DNA from: DASWTL01 sp966250385
GTDB taxonomy: Bacteria; Bacteroidota; Bacteroidia; Sphingobacteriales; Sphingobacteriaceae
Reading direction: 5' to 3'
Length of the DNA: 64,000 nucleotides
Assembly (NCBI GenBank): GCA_966250385.1
Contig: CBINHC010000013.1
Location: 1-64,000, forward strand
The notes under the pieces were generated by a model. The model saw only the letters and a list, made by a program, of their open reading frames with translations. It was not told the DNA's origin and ran no database searches. Below, one piece after another: positions 1 to 7,598 of this stretch (positions are counted from its first letter, which is position 1; every line of letters begins with the position of its first letter). Made by a program: the position numbers and the translations under genes.

Positions 1-53
1 ATCGCGCCACATTTGGGATGTGGAGGTCGTAGGTTCGAATCCTGCCACCCCGA
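1..53 (+). tRNA. tRNA-Pro (TGG), 5' part cut by window edge
   Basis: The 53 bases are identical to the 3' 53 bases of the complete tRNA-Pro that follows. They include the anticodon stem-loop with TGG, the T arm (GGTTCGAATCC) and the 3' acceptor strand. The 5' D-arm part lies outside the window. No CCA is encoded. Confidence 0.9.
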
Positions 54-82
54 CAATTTTTTTAGAATAACATGGTACCGTT

Positions 83-156
83 CGGGGTGTAGCGTAGCCC
101 GGTATCGCGCCACATTTGGGATGTGGAGGTCGTAGGTTCGAATCCTGCCACCCCGA
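83..156 (+). tRNA. tRNA-Pro (TGG)
   Basis: A complete cloverleaf can be folded. The acceptor strand CGGGGTG at 83-89 pairs with CACCCCG at 149-155, with A156 as discriminator. The anticodon loop TTTGGGA places TGG at positions 34-36, and a T arm is present. CCA is not encoded. It is the second of two tandem copies separated by 29 bases and is followed directly by a hairpin terminator. Confidence 0.95.
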
Positions 157-163
157 CTTTATA

Positions 164-205
164 GGACAAGTCAAATTTATTTTTGGCTTGTCCTTTCTTT
201 TTTTA
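164..205 (+). terminator. Intrinsic terminator after tandem tRNA-Pro genes
   Basis: A 12-bp stem (GGACAAG and flanking bases at 164-175 against 182-193, with one G-T pair) is followed by a T-rich run at 194-204. It lies 8 bases downstream of the second tRNA and would end the tRNA transcript. Confidence 0.75.
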
Positions 206-324
206 GGTTCTCAATATCTCCCTTTGCAATGGTGAAAGGGCCTGAAGCGTAAATGAAGAATTTGTCTGACTGATACCACAGCTCATTTTAGGCCGGTTTT
301 TTTGTTGGCTCCAATAATGTGGCT

Positions 325-1485
325 CTATTCGAGCATTTTCCACGGTAATACCTTTACATTGCTGCGTACTAAAGCCTGTTCGCCTCCATATACCAGGTGT
401 GGGCGCACAGATTGTGGCTCCACTAATTCAGTAAAATTCTGCAGATTTTTAAATAGCGCACTGCTTAACGTTTGAGTTGCTTTTACCTCGTACGCATCAA
501 ATGCGTTTGCAGTTTTAAGTAACAGGTCGATTTCCAACCCGTTGTGATCCTGCCAAAAGTAATAAGTGAGATGCTGGTATTGATTCTCGTTAAACTTCTG
601 GAAGTTGGCAATTACGAAGTTCTCGAAAATATTTCCTTTGAGCCTGTTAACCGCCAGTTCGTCGGACCGGCGGATCTGTAATAAATGGGTCAATAAACCA
701 ACATCATAAAAATACAGCTTCGGAGTTTTTACCAGTCGCTTATTGAAGTTATCGTGATAAGGGTACAACAAGAATACAAGATAACTGCTTTCCAGCACCG
801 ACAACCAGGCTTTTGCAGTAGGCTGGGAGATATTGCAATCATTGGCGAGTGTGTTCAAATTCAATAATTGCCCCGCCCTGGCCGCACACAACCCCAGGAA
901 TGTCCGGAAACTACTGATATTCCGGACATTAATCAGTTCGGTCACGTCCTTTTCAATGTATGTACGTATGTAGTTGGCATAAAAATCCGTTGCGTCTAAG
1001 CCTCGATGGTAAATAGCGGGATATCCTCCCAGGATACAAGCCTCCAGATAATTTGCAGGTAGTATGTTCGCCTGCTCCAGTTCCTGTGTGTCCAGTGGTA
1101 GAAGCCGGAAAAGCGCAACCCGCCCGGCCAGTGACTGAGTAATGTGCTTCAGTAAATGAAAATTTTGTGATCCTGAAAGGATGTATTGTCCCATTTGACC
1201 AGAATTATCCACTGCCGTTTGTAAGTAAGAGAACAATTCCGGTATTCGCTGGACTTCATCAAATATGGCTTTATCAGCGTATTGTTGGAGAAAGCCATTT
1301 GGATCCTCCTGAGCAAAAGACCGGTGATCGGGGTTTTCAAGGGACACATATTGATAGTCTGGGAACAAGGTCCTGAGCAGGGTGGTTTTGCCGGACTGCC
1401 GTGGACCTGTTACTGCCAATATCGGGTATTGTGTAATCCGTTTCCGGATTTCCTTTGCCATTGTTCTTTCTATCCATTCAGCCAT
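325..1485 (-). CDS. AAA ATPase with DUF4143 domain
   Basis: This 386-residue protein belongs to the AAA_14/DUF4143 family common in Bacteroidota. The N-terminal P-loop GPRQSGKTT is followed by a Walker B-like AIFDEVQ and a sensor motif ILSGSQN. The C-terminal half has the DUF4143 pattern ending in a PD-(D/E)XK-like segment (GLEIDLLLK...YEVKAT). The cellular role of the family is unresolved. An in-frame TTG at 1518 would add 11 residues; the first ATG at 1485 is preferred. The gene looks AT-richer than the rest of the window and lies beside tandem tRNAs, so recent acquisition is possible. Its upstream region holds a 22-bp tandem repeat. Confidence 0.85.
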   Translation of the reverse strand: MAEWIERTMAKEIRKRITQYPILAVTGPRQSGKTTLLRTLFPDYQYVSLENPDHRSFAQEDPNGFLQQYADKAIFDEVQRIPELFSYLQTAVDNSGQMGQYILSGSQNFHLLKHITQSLAGRVALFRLLPLDTQELEQANILPANYLEACILGGYPAIYHRGLDATDFYANYIRTYIEKDVTELINVRNISSFRTFLGLCAARAGQLLNLNTLANDCNISQPTAKAWLSVLESSYLVFLLYPYHDNFNKRLVKTPKLYFYDVGLLTHLLQIRRSDELAVNRLKGNIFENFVIANFQKFNENQYQHLTYYFWQDHNGLEIDLLLKTANAFDAYEVKATQTLSSALFKNLQNFTELVEPQSVRPHLVYGGEQALVRSNVKVLPWKMLE

Positions 1486-1519
1486 TTCTGTGAGATTATT
1501 GAGATCAAAGATAAGCAAC

Positions 1520-1673
1520 TTTGAAATATCATAGCTTGAGTTTTGAAATTTCAGAGCTTAAATTTTGAAATATCTTGACCTAAACTTCGAAATATCTGGA
1601 ATTAAATTTTGAAATATCCGGCTTCAAACTTTGGAATATCGGGCTTCAAACTTTGAAATCTCTGCACCGTCCA
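1520..1673. repeat. Seven-copy 22-bp tandem direct repeat
   Basis: The core TTTGAAATATC or a close variant begins at 1520, 1542, 1564, 1586, 1608, 1630 and 1652, an exact 22-bp period. The second half of each unit is more variable (often GGCTTCAAAC-like). The array fills the region between the divergent DUF4143 ATPase and ABC-F genes. Twenty-two bp is close to two helical turns, so all units would face the same side of the DNA. Function is unknown. Confidence 0.85.
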
Positions 1674-1692
1674 CTATTTCCTGGGAGTATCT

Positions 1693-1700
1693 TATATTTG
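1693..1700 (+). promoter_or_regulatory. Bacteroidota -7 box upstream of the ABC-F gene
   Basis: TATATTTG matches TAnnTTTG exactly and is followed by CA. It lies about 100 bases before the ABC-F start and just after the 22-bp repeat array. No convincing -33 TTTG was found at the usual distance. Confidence 0.45.
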
Positions 1701-1802
1701 CATCCCAAACCACACCGAAAGCATGTAGGATTTAATTTCTTTCAGACAATAAGAACGGCGATCGACGGATCCGCTGATTTATTCATTCTCAAAGAAATCT
1801 TC

Positions 1803-3392
1803 ATGCTTAGTTTAAATCACATTTCCTATATCCATCCGGATAAGACCCCATTGTTCACGGACATCAGTTTTACCCTGAACAGCCGCGACAAGATCGCCAT
1901 GATCGGCAATAACGGCTCCGGGAAATCAACCCTTCTGAAAATTATTGCCGGAGAGCTGTCCCCAACTGCCGGGGCGGTCAGCGCCGATTCCAGACCCTAC
2001 TATGTTCCGCAGATTTTCGGGCAATTCGATCATCTGACTATCGCAGAAGCCTTAGGTATTGACCGGAAGCTGCACGCGCTTCACCAGATTCTTGCCGGAA
2101 ATGCTACCGAAGATTACTTCAGTACGCTGCAGGACGACTGGACGGTTGAAGAGCGGTGCCGGGAATCGCTGAGCTACTGGGACCTGCCGGATCTGGATCC
2201 CGGCCAGAAATTGTCAACCCTGAGCGGCGGCCAGAAGACGAAGGTATTCCTGGCCGGCATTGCTGTTTCACAGGCCCGTTTCATCCTGCTGGATGAGCCG
2301 AGTAACCACCTGGATCTGGCTTCCAGGCAACTTCTGTATACGTATATCGGATCTGCCGCGGCAACGCTTCTGGTCGTCAGTCACGACCGCAAGCTTCTGA
2401 ATCTCCTGAACCGGGTGGCGGAACTCGGCAAAAATGGAATTACCATGTATGGCGGTAATTATGATTTCTACTCCAGCCAGAAATCCATTGAATTAGATGC
2501 CCTGAGCCAGGATGTGCGGAACCGGGAAAAAGCATTGCGCCAGGCAAAAGAAAAAGAACGGGAAGCGATAAACAGGCAGAATAAACTAGATGCCCGGGGT
2601 AAGAAAAAACAGGAGAAGGCCGGTGTCGCCCGGATCATGATGAACACCCTGAAAAACAATGCCGAAAACAGCACCGCGAAACTGAAAGGCGTGCATTCGG
2701 AGAAGCTCAGCGGGATCCGGCAGGAACTGCAGGACCTGCGCGCATCGATCCCGGATATCGATAAGATGAAATTCGGGCTGGAAAGCTCCGACCTGCATAC
2801 CGGGAAACTGCTTTTCAGCGCGTCCGGTCTCCATTTCGCGTACGACGGGCATTCTGTATGGAACGAGGACCTGAATTTTGAACTGAGAAGCGGCGAACGG
2901 GTCTGGCTGAAAGGACCGAACGGTTCCGGTAAAACGACCCTGATCAGGATCCTGTTGTCGGGGCTGCAGCCGCAGAAAGGGGTCATCAAGACCCAGCCGA
3001 TGAGAGCGATCTATATCGACCAGGAGTATTCTGTGATCGATGATCAGCTGAATGTTTATGAACAGGCACAGGCATTCAATGATTCCGCCCTGCAGGAACA
3101 CGAGATCAAGATCCGGCTGAACAGGTTCTTATTCGGGCAGGAGTCGTGGAATAAGCCGTGCAGCGCATTAAGCGGCGGCGAAAAGATGCGACTGATGCTT
3201 TGCTGCCTGACCATCGGCGGCCGGTCTCCCGATCTGATCGTACTGGATGAGCCGACCAATAACCTCGATATGCAGAATATCGATATCATGATCGCGGCTG
3301 TCAATGCCTACCGGGGAACCCTGGTGCTGGTATCGCATGATGAACATTTCGTGGACCGGATAAAGCCGGGGAGAACCGTGGAGCTGCGGTAG
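1803..3392 (+). CDS. ABC-F family ATP-binding cassette protein
   Basis: This soluble 529-residue protein has two ABC ATPase domains and no membrane segment, as in ABC-F ribosome-associated ATPases. Domain 1 has Walker A GNNGSGKST, signature LSGGQ and Walker B FILLDEPSNHLD. Domain 2 has GPNGSGKTT, LSGGEKMRL and LIVLDEPTNNLD. A charged coiled linker rich in K, R and E lies between them (about residues 225-300). The family acts on ribosomes in translation or antibiotic protection; which subfamily this is cannot be told by eye. ATG 1803 is chosen because the family-like sequence MLSLNHISYIHPDK starts there; 50 further upstream codons are open but unlike the family. Confidence 0.9.
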   Translation: MLSLNHISYIHPDKTPLFTDISFTLNSRDKIAMIGNNGSGKSTLLKIIAGELSPTAGAVSADSRPYYVPQIFGQFDHLTIAEALGIDRKLHALHQILAGNATEDYFSTLQDDWTVEERCRESLSYWDLPDLDPGQKLSTLSGGQKTKVFLAGIAVSQARFILLDEPSNHLDLASRQLLYTYIGSAAATLLVVSHDRKLLNLLNRVAELGKNGITMYGGNYDFYSSQKSIELDALSQDVRNREKALRQAKEKEREAINRQNKLDARGKKKQEKAGVARIMMNTLKNNAENSTAKLKGVHSEKLSGIRQELQDLRASIPDIDKMKFGLESSDLHTGKLLFSASGLHFAYDGHSVWNEDLNFELRSGERVWLKGPNGSGKTTLIRILLSGLQPQKGVIKTQPMRAIYIDQEYSVIDDQLNVYEQAQAFNDSALQEHEIKIRLNRFLFGQESWNKPCSALSGGEKMRLMLCCLTIGGRSPDLIVLDEPTNNLDMQNIDIMIAAVNAYRGTLVLVSHDEHFVDRIKPGRTVELR

Positions 3393-3491
3393 CATCAGTA
3401 ATCCGGCAGACTGGTTAGGTAAAAGGCAATTTAATTTTCTTAAAGTATTGGCAATCATGTATATTGGTGTTGCTAAGCCAGGGGTAATACG

Positions 3492-3887
3492 ATGACAGCA
3501 AAGAAAATTTGGGCCAATTTCAGTGTGGCGGATGCCAGCCGCACCAGGGCATTCTATACGCATCTGGGTTTTGAGCCCAGTATGGCGAACAGCAACGGTC
3601 AGCTGGCCAGCTTCCTGTTCGGGGATGACCATTTTGTGATCCATTTTTTTGAACAGGGTTCAGGAATCGACACCTATCTTCCGTCCGGCCCGGAAAACGG
3701 CGAAGTCATCTTTACGCTCTCTGCGGAATCAGAGGCCGAGGTGAATGACTGGATGCAAAAAGTCAAGGAAGCTGGCGGGACATTACATTCCGAAGCAGGC
3801 CGCGATGAGGCTGGTTATTACGGATTCACATTTGCCGACCCCGACGGCCATAAGTTCAACATCCTCTTGATGGACAGGGGACTGTGA
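3492..3887 (+). CDS. VOC family (glyoxalase/bleomycin-resistance-like) protein
   Basis: This 131-residue protein shows the paired beta-alpha-beta-beta-beta modules of the vicinal oxygen chelate fold. It has the N-terminal NFSVADASRTRAFYTHLGFEP signature and the C-terminal FADPDGHKFNIL segment that ends many glyoxalase-like proteins. Members bind a divalent metal and range from lyases to antibiotic-binding proteins; the substrate here is unknown. It follows the ABC-F gene by about 100 bases in the same direction and may be transcribed separately. Confidence 0.85.
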   Translation: MTAKKIWANFSVADASRTRAFYTHLGFEPSMANSNGQLASFLFGDDHFVIHFFEQGSGIDTYLPSGPENGEVIFTLSAESEAEVNDWMQKVKEAGGTLHSEAGRDEAGYYGFTFADPDGHKFNILLMDRGL

Positions 3888-4066
3888 TTCGGACTAGGCT
3901 GTGTGCTTCCTGACCGTCAACGATGCCCGTTGGGGCTTCCGGGCTGTTCCAGGCTGGTACGCCGGTGGTTCAGGTTCGGTAATGCTCTGCCCAATTTTAA
4001 CGAATGCCGGCACCTGCATGAGGTATCCGTCACAAGTTCTCAGAGCTGACCGGCTATTCTAATTTC

Positions 4067-4642
4067 TCAGACCCGCAAAGTCCCCCGGAATCCCCGTGCA
4101 GCATAATACGAGTTCGCGCCGTTGTGATAAATAAAGACATGCTCATACCGTCGGTCGCCGAAGATCGCTCCGCCGTGTTTCCGGATTGCCTCCGGCGTTT
4201 TAAGCCAGCTGGAGGTTTTGGTGTCGAACTTGCCGAGTTGCTGAAGCCGGCGGTACTCCGTCTCGTCCAGCAGTTCTATGCCCATCTCAGCTGCCATGTC
4301 CGTTACACTGTTCTCCGGTTTATTTTCCTTTCTTGAATCGAGCGCCTGGCGGTCATAGCAAAGACTCCGGCGGCCCGAAGGGCTTTCCGCCGAGCAGTCA
4401 CAAAAAATAAATTCGCCGCTCTTCTCATCATAGCCCACAACATCCGGTTCCCCACCCGTTCTTTCCATTTCATTCAGCGACCAGAGCTTGGCCGCCCGGG
4501 CTTCGAGCTTTGCCTGCACATCAGCCCACTGTAGTCCGGGATGTCTGTCTGTGTTTTTCTCGAACCGGGCTTTTACTTTCGTGATCAGTTCGGCCCGGGT
4601 TTCGGCGGTCAGCTTCTTTAGTGTCATCGTGTCCATGGTCAT
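4067..4642 (-). CDS. DUF4256 domain protein
   Basis: This 191-residue cytosolic protein matches the DUF4256 family: an N-terminal helical AELITKVKARFEKN segment, the LWSLNEMERTGGEPDVVGYD block, the FCDCSAESPSGRRSLCYD block and the C-terminal VFIYHNGANSYYAARGFRG. Function is unknown. The conserved FCDC...C cysteines may bind metal (inference). Three in-frame ATGs lie at 4642, 4636 and 4627, so the start is ambiguous by up to five residues. It stands alone between the VOC and glucokinase genes. Confidence 0.8.
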   Translation of the reverse strand: MTMDTMTLKKLTAETRAELITKVKARFEKNTDRHPGLQWADVQAKLEARAAKLWSLNEMERTGGEPDVVGYDEKSGEFIFCDCSAESPSGRRSLCYDRQALDSRKENKPENSVTDMAAEMGIELLDETEYRRLQQLGKFDTKTSSWLKTPEAIRKHGGAIFGDRRYEHVFIYHNGANSYYAARGFRGTLRV

Positions 4643-4744
4643 AGGAGTTTAAGCGGCTTCCCGGAGGTGTCAGGACCTTGAAGTTACGCTTTTAAATGGA
4701 AATTTTACGTTTTGCGTGACCGGCCCCGGGCCGGCTTTTGCCTC

Positions 4745-5767
4745 CTATTCCTGAAGTATGGCATAGCAGGCGGCTCCGAGTAAGGCCGTTTTGTCATTCA
4801 GAATGATCGTGATCGGAATATCCTTCAACAGCGGATTCAGCCGCCCGCTGCTGCAGAACTCTTTCATGAAGGCATTCCGCTGAAGATGCTGCATGTTTTT
4901 ACGGATAATACCGCCACCGATGTAAACGCCTCCGGTTGCCTTGAATTTAAGGGCCATATTGGCCGACTCAGCGGCCAGGAAGGTAAAGAACAGGGCCATT
5001 GTTTCAGAGCAGATGGCACAGTCCCCTGCATGGGCGCTGACTGCCGCTGCCTGGTCCATGGACGCCATTTTTTCGGCCAGCCATGCCGGTTCCTCCATTT
5101 CTTTTTTGTCCCGCAGGAATTCATAGATATTGACGATGCCCATGCCGCTGATGACGCGCTCCCAGCTGACGTGACCGCCCAGCTGCTGGTGCAGGTGACT
5201 GTATAACTGCATGTGGGTGGTTGTCCGCGGCGAAAAGTCACAGTGGCCACCTTCCGTCGCGAACGGGTGGTGGTAGGTGCCGTCCCAGAACAGACCCGCC
5301 TCGCCAAGGCCGGTCCCGGGCGCGATGATCCCGATATTTCCCTTGCTGCCCGGCGCCCCCGGGTTCAGCACCTCCAGATCTTTGTCTTCCAGGCCCATCA
5401 GGCCGTACGCGGCAGCTTCCAGGTCGTTGATCAGGAAGACGGGGATGTTGTTCAGCCCGGCAGACAGCTGGCTGGCATCGATCTCCCAGCTCACATTCGT
5501 AAGCAGGACCTTGCCGTCCTGCACGGGGCCGGCGACCCCGAGGCAAATGCGGTCCGGCAGATCGTCGCCGAGAAAATCGCGGAGGCAGTGGATAGCCCCG
5601 GCAAACTCCCGCGTCACGGCGGTATTCTCCCTGACCAGGTTTAGCCGGTTGTCTTCGTGTCTGAACAGGGCCAGGTTCGTTTTGGTGCCGCCGACATCAA
5701 CGGCAAGAACGGTGAAGCAGGTTGATGAATTTTTTGCTTTGGAACGGAACAGGACAGATTTACCCAT
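4745..5767 (-). CDS. glk: Glucokinase (Glk family)
   Basis: This 340-residue protein would phosphorylate glucose with ATP to glucose-6-phosphate at the entry to glycolysis. It shows the ROK/Glk phosphate motif VLAVDVGGTKTNLALF near residue 25, the INDLEAAAYG segment with the likely catalytic aspartate, the GTGLGEAG adenosine motif, the EGGHCDFSP sugar-binding motif and a C-terminal GGVYIGGGI. The frame is open upstream to 5920, but the family similarity begins after ATG 5767. The gene is divergent from the DUF892 gene; the shared upstream region carries two Fnr-like dyads that fit the DUF892 promoter better. Confidence 0.88.
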   Translation of the reverse strand: MGKSVLFRSKAKNSSTCFTVLAVDVGGTKTNLALFRHEDNRLNLVRENTAVTREFAGAIHCLRDFLGDDLPDRICLGVAGPVQDGKVLLTNVSWEIDASQLSAGLNNIPVFLINDLEAAAYGLMGLEDKDLEVLNPGAPGSKGNIGIIAPGTGLGEAGLFWDGTYHHPFATEGGHCDFSPRTTTHMQLYSHLHQQLGGHVSWERVISGMGIVNIYEFLRDKKEMEEPAWLAEKMASMDQAAAVSAHAGDCAICSETMALFFTFLAAESANMALKFKATGGVYIGGGIIRKNMQHLQRNAFMKEFCSSGRLNPLLKDIPITIILNDKTALLGAACYAILQE

Positions 5768-5907
5768 ACGATCATTTTTTAGCCGGTAACAGCTACCGGC
5801 GGTCAGGCATTTTACAGGTTTATGAAACGGTTTATTAATATACAAACAAACCGGGTTTTGGTCTTGCGCGATGCACAAATTCTGCATGGGATAGCCCGGT
5901 AATCTCC

Positions 5908-5972
5908 TGACCAGAATCAATTCCCGTACTAACAGGAATCAAAACCGTTTGGTTGGATCTTTTGGAACTTTG
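5908..5972 (+). promoter_or_regulatory. Paired Fnr/FixK-like operator and -7 box of the DUF892 gene
   Basis: The distal dyad TGACCAGAATCA is at 5908-5919 and the proximal near-dyad TAACAGGAATCA at 5930-5941, with centres exactly 22 bp apart. The -7 box GAACTTTG (one mismatch to TAnnTTTG) is at 5965-5972. The centres lie 58.5 and 36.5 bp from the box edge, the spacing seen at ten other promoters in the window. Confidence 0.6.
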
Positions 5973-6010
5973 GAACGCCGGGTCGGCGATTCTTAACTAA
6001 ACGGAAAGTG

Positions 6011-6517
6011 ATGAAAGACTTTTATGACCTCAAACAGTTAATGGTCTATTTCCTGGAGACGCTCCATGATACCGAAATGCGATGGTCGCAGGCCGTACGC
6101 GAACTGTATGATGAAACCCATTCCCCTGAGCTCAGGGAGCATCTCTACCGGTCGGCCGAGGTGGTAAACAATCATGTGCGGATCCTCAATGAGATCCTGA
6201 GGGAACTGCAGGATACGCACGTGCTGCAGCAGCCGGCCGTACTGAAAGGCATGATGGAAGAGATGCAGGTGCTTATTGCGGCCGCCCAGGACCCGGAGGT
6301 CCGGGATGCCGCCCTGCTCGCGTGTCACCAGACAGTGAACCACTTCAAGATCGCCCAGTACGGGACCGTATGTTCCTACGCCCGCCTCCTGGGTGAGCAG
6401 AAGATCGCCGCGAGCATTCACCACCTGCTTGAGGAAGAAAAACATGCCGACCAGGCACTGACCGCCCTGGCCGAAGAAAAAGTGAACCGGGAAGCCCGGC
6501 GGCCGCTGATCCGTTAA
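6011..6517 (+). CDS. DUF892 / YciE-like ferritin-fold protein
   Basis: This 168-residue all-helical protein is of the YciE/YciF (DUF892) ferritin-like type. The start MKDFYDLKQLMVYFLETLHDTEMRWSQA is characteristic: the family opens with a helix carrying the LYDAE-like carboxylates, followed by a four-helix bundle with ESxxHxxxL- and EEKHAD-type carboxylate/histidine motifs (LLEEEKHADQAL near the C-terminus). Members are linked to stress responses; the biochemical activity is unproven. ATG 6011 follows a GTG by one codon. It converges on a universal stress gene. Its promoter has the paired Fnr-like sites, so low-oxygen induction is likely. Confidence 0.75.
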   Translation: MKDFYDLKQLMVYFLETLHDTEMRWSQAVRELYDETHSPELREHLYRSAEVVNNHVRILNEILRELQDTHVLQQPAVLKGMMEEMQVLIAAAQDPEVRDAALLACHQTVNHFKIAQYGTVCSYARLLGEQKIAASIHHLLEEEKHADQALTALAEEKVNREARRPLIR

Positions 6518-6520
6518 CCG

Positions 6521-7357
6521 CTAGCGGTAATGCGCGATGAACAGGGGCATGGGCACATTTTTCATCAGGAAATCGGCCATGCTCGGTTTGAACCACCGGG
6601 ATACCGTACTCCGCCGGTAGGCGCCCAATACGATCAGGGAATGATGCCGGTCATCCAGCAGGTCGAGGATCTCTTTCTCAGGATTACCTTCCCGGACTGT
6701 AAAAGTGGCTTTCGGAAAATGACACTCAATGAATTCCTGGACCAGCCGGGCGTCGGGCCAGGGGCTGCCCTGCACGTTCGGCTGAACGGTAATAACTTCT
6801 ACAGGCAGGAGCTCCAGCTCAGGTAGCAGATAACTGAACATCTTGGCGGCATATACCGCGGACGGATCGCCGTCGTAAAGCAGGATGACGCGCTCAATCT
6901 CCTGATATTCCCGGGGTACGGCCATTACCGGACATTGCACATCGATCAGCAGGTCCCTGATGAACCTGCTGGGCAGGGGCTCTTCGTTGTGGGACAGCGT
7001 CTCATGGTTCCCGATGATCAGCATGTCAGCATAGATCGTTTCGCGAAGCAGCTCCTGGATCGCAATGCTCTTATCCTGATGGATCAGATTCCGGACGTTC
7101 GAACGAACGCATGCGCCGGAAAACTGCCGGACGGAAGCTTGCCGCAGGCGGGCATCCTGCTCCATCAGGCCGCGCACTTTCTCCGCTGAAACGCCCTGGC
7201 TTCCGACCATGTCAAATAGCTTGTAGCTGTGATACGTAAAGTCTTCCAGGAAGACCCCGGTCAGGATCCGGTCTTCCCGGCATGCAAGCCCGGTAGCATA
7301 CCGCTCGGTGCTTTCGGAATACTTCAGCCCGTCAAAGGCGGCGAGGATTTTTTTCAT
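6521..7357 (-). CDS. Tandem-domain universal stress protein
   Basis: This 278-residue protein consists of two UspA domains. The first (residues 1-145) begins KKILAAFDGLKYSE and ends at the nucleotide-loop-like IGNHETLSHNEEPLPSRFIRDLL...CPVMAVP. The second (150-278) has VILLYDGDPSAV and LIVLGAYRRSTVSRWFKPSMADFLMKNVPMPLFIAH. Universal stress proteins bind ATP or other nucleotides and support survival under energy stress. A good ribosome site (AGGAAT) precedes ATG 7357. It is one of three Usp genes in the window, all with paired Fnr-like operators. Confidence 0.88.
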   Translation of the reverse strand: MKKILAAFDGLKYSESTERYATGLACREDRILTGVFLEDFTYHSYKLFDMVGSQGVSAEKVRGLMEQDARLRQASVRQFSGACVRSNVRNLIHQDKSIAIQELLRETIYADMLIIGNHETLSHNEEPLPSRFIRDLLIDVQCPVMAVPREYQEIERVILLYDGDPSAVYAAKMFSYLLPELELLPVEVITVQPNVQGSPWPDARLVQEFIECHFPKATFTVREGNPEKEILDLLDDRHHSLIVLGAYRRSTVSRWFKPSMADFLMKNVPMPLFIAHYR

Positions 7358-7461
7358 ATGATTCCTGTTTAATGTTATAACAGTTTCCGACGGGAATGTC
7401 TGCAGGAAGTATGCAAACGGAAGCCGCTAAGCCCGGACGCTCGATACCATCATTCCCTGCC

Positions 7462-7526
7462 CAAAGGTTATTATTGCGGCCGGCAAAACAGTTGATTTCG
7501 GTCAGCAGATGAGTTGATTTAAGGTG
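7462..7526 (-). promoter_or_regulatory. Paired Fnr/FixK-like operator and -7 box of usp (6521-7357)
   Basis: On the minus strand the -7 box AACCTTTG occupies 7462-7469 (one mismatch). The proximal dyad TGATTTCGGTCA is at 7493-7504, centred 36.5 bp from the box edge. The distal half-site TGATTTAAGGTG is at 7515-7526, centred 58.5 bp away. The second half of the distal site is degenerate. The leader to ATG 7357 would be about 100 bases. Confidence 0.55.
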
Positions 7527-7530
7527 GTTC

Positions 7531-7595
7531 TGATTTTTGTCACATACCGGAATGACCGGGGTCATAGGCACTGTGGCGGAACCCTGCGACCTTTA
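7531..7595 (+). promoter_or_regulatory. Paired Fnr/FixK-like operator and -7 box of the L,D-transpeptidase
   Basis: Two perfect dyads occur 22 bp apart: TGATTTTTGTCA at 7531-7542 and TGACCGGGGTCA at 7553-7564. The -7-like box GACCTTTA is at 7588-7595, exactly 58.5 and 36.5 bp from the two centres. The predicted transcript start falls at about 7600, at the ATG of the gene (7599), which implies a leaderless mRNA. Confidence 0.6.
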
Positions 7596-7598
7596 GGT

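Noticed and set aside
1520..1673. CRISPR array
   Set aside because: The 22-bp units are contiguous direct repeats without unique spacers, and no cas gene is present.
4724..4739. GC-rich palindrome CCGGCCCCGGGCCGG between DUF4256 and glk as a terminator
   Set aside because: The only T-run is short and on the plus strand, where no gene ends; on the minus strand, where glk ends, there is no T-run.
6513..6530. Palindrome ACCGCTAGCGGT between the convergent DUF892 and usp genes as a terminator
   Set aside because: It overlaps the stop codons and has no T-run on either side.
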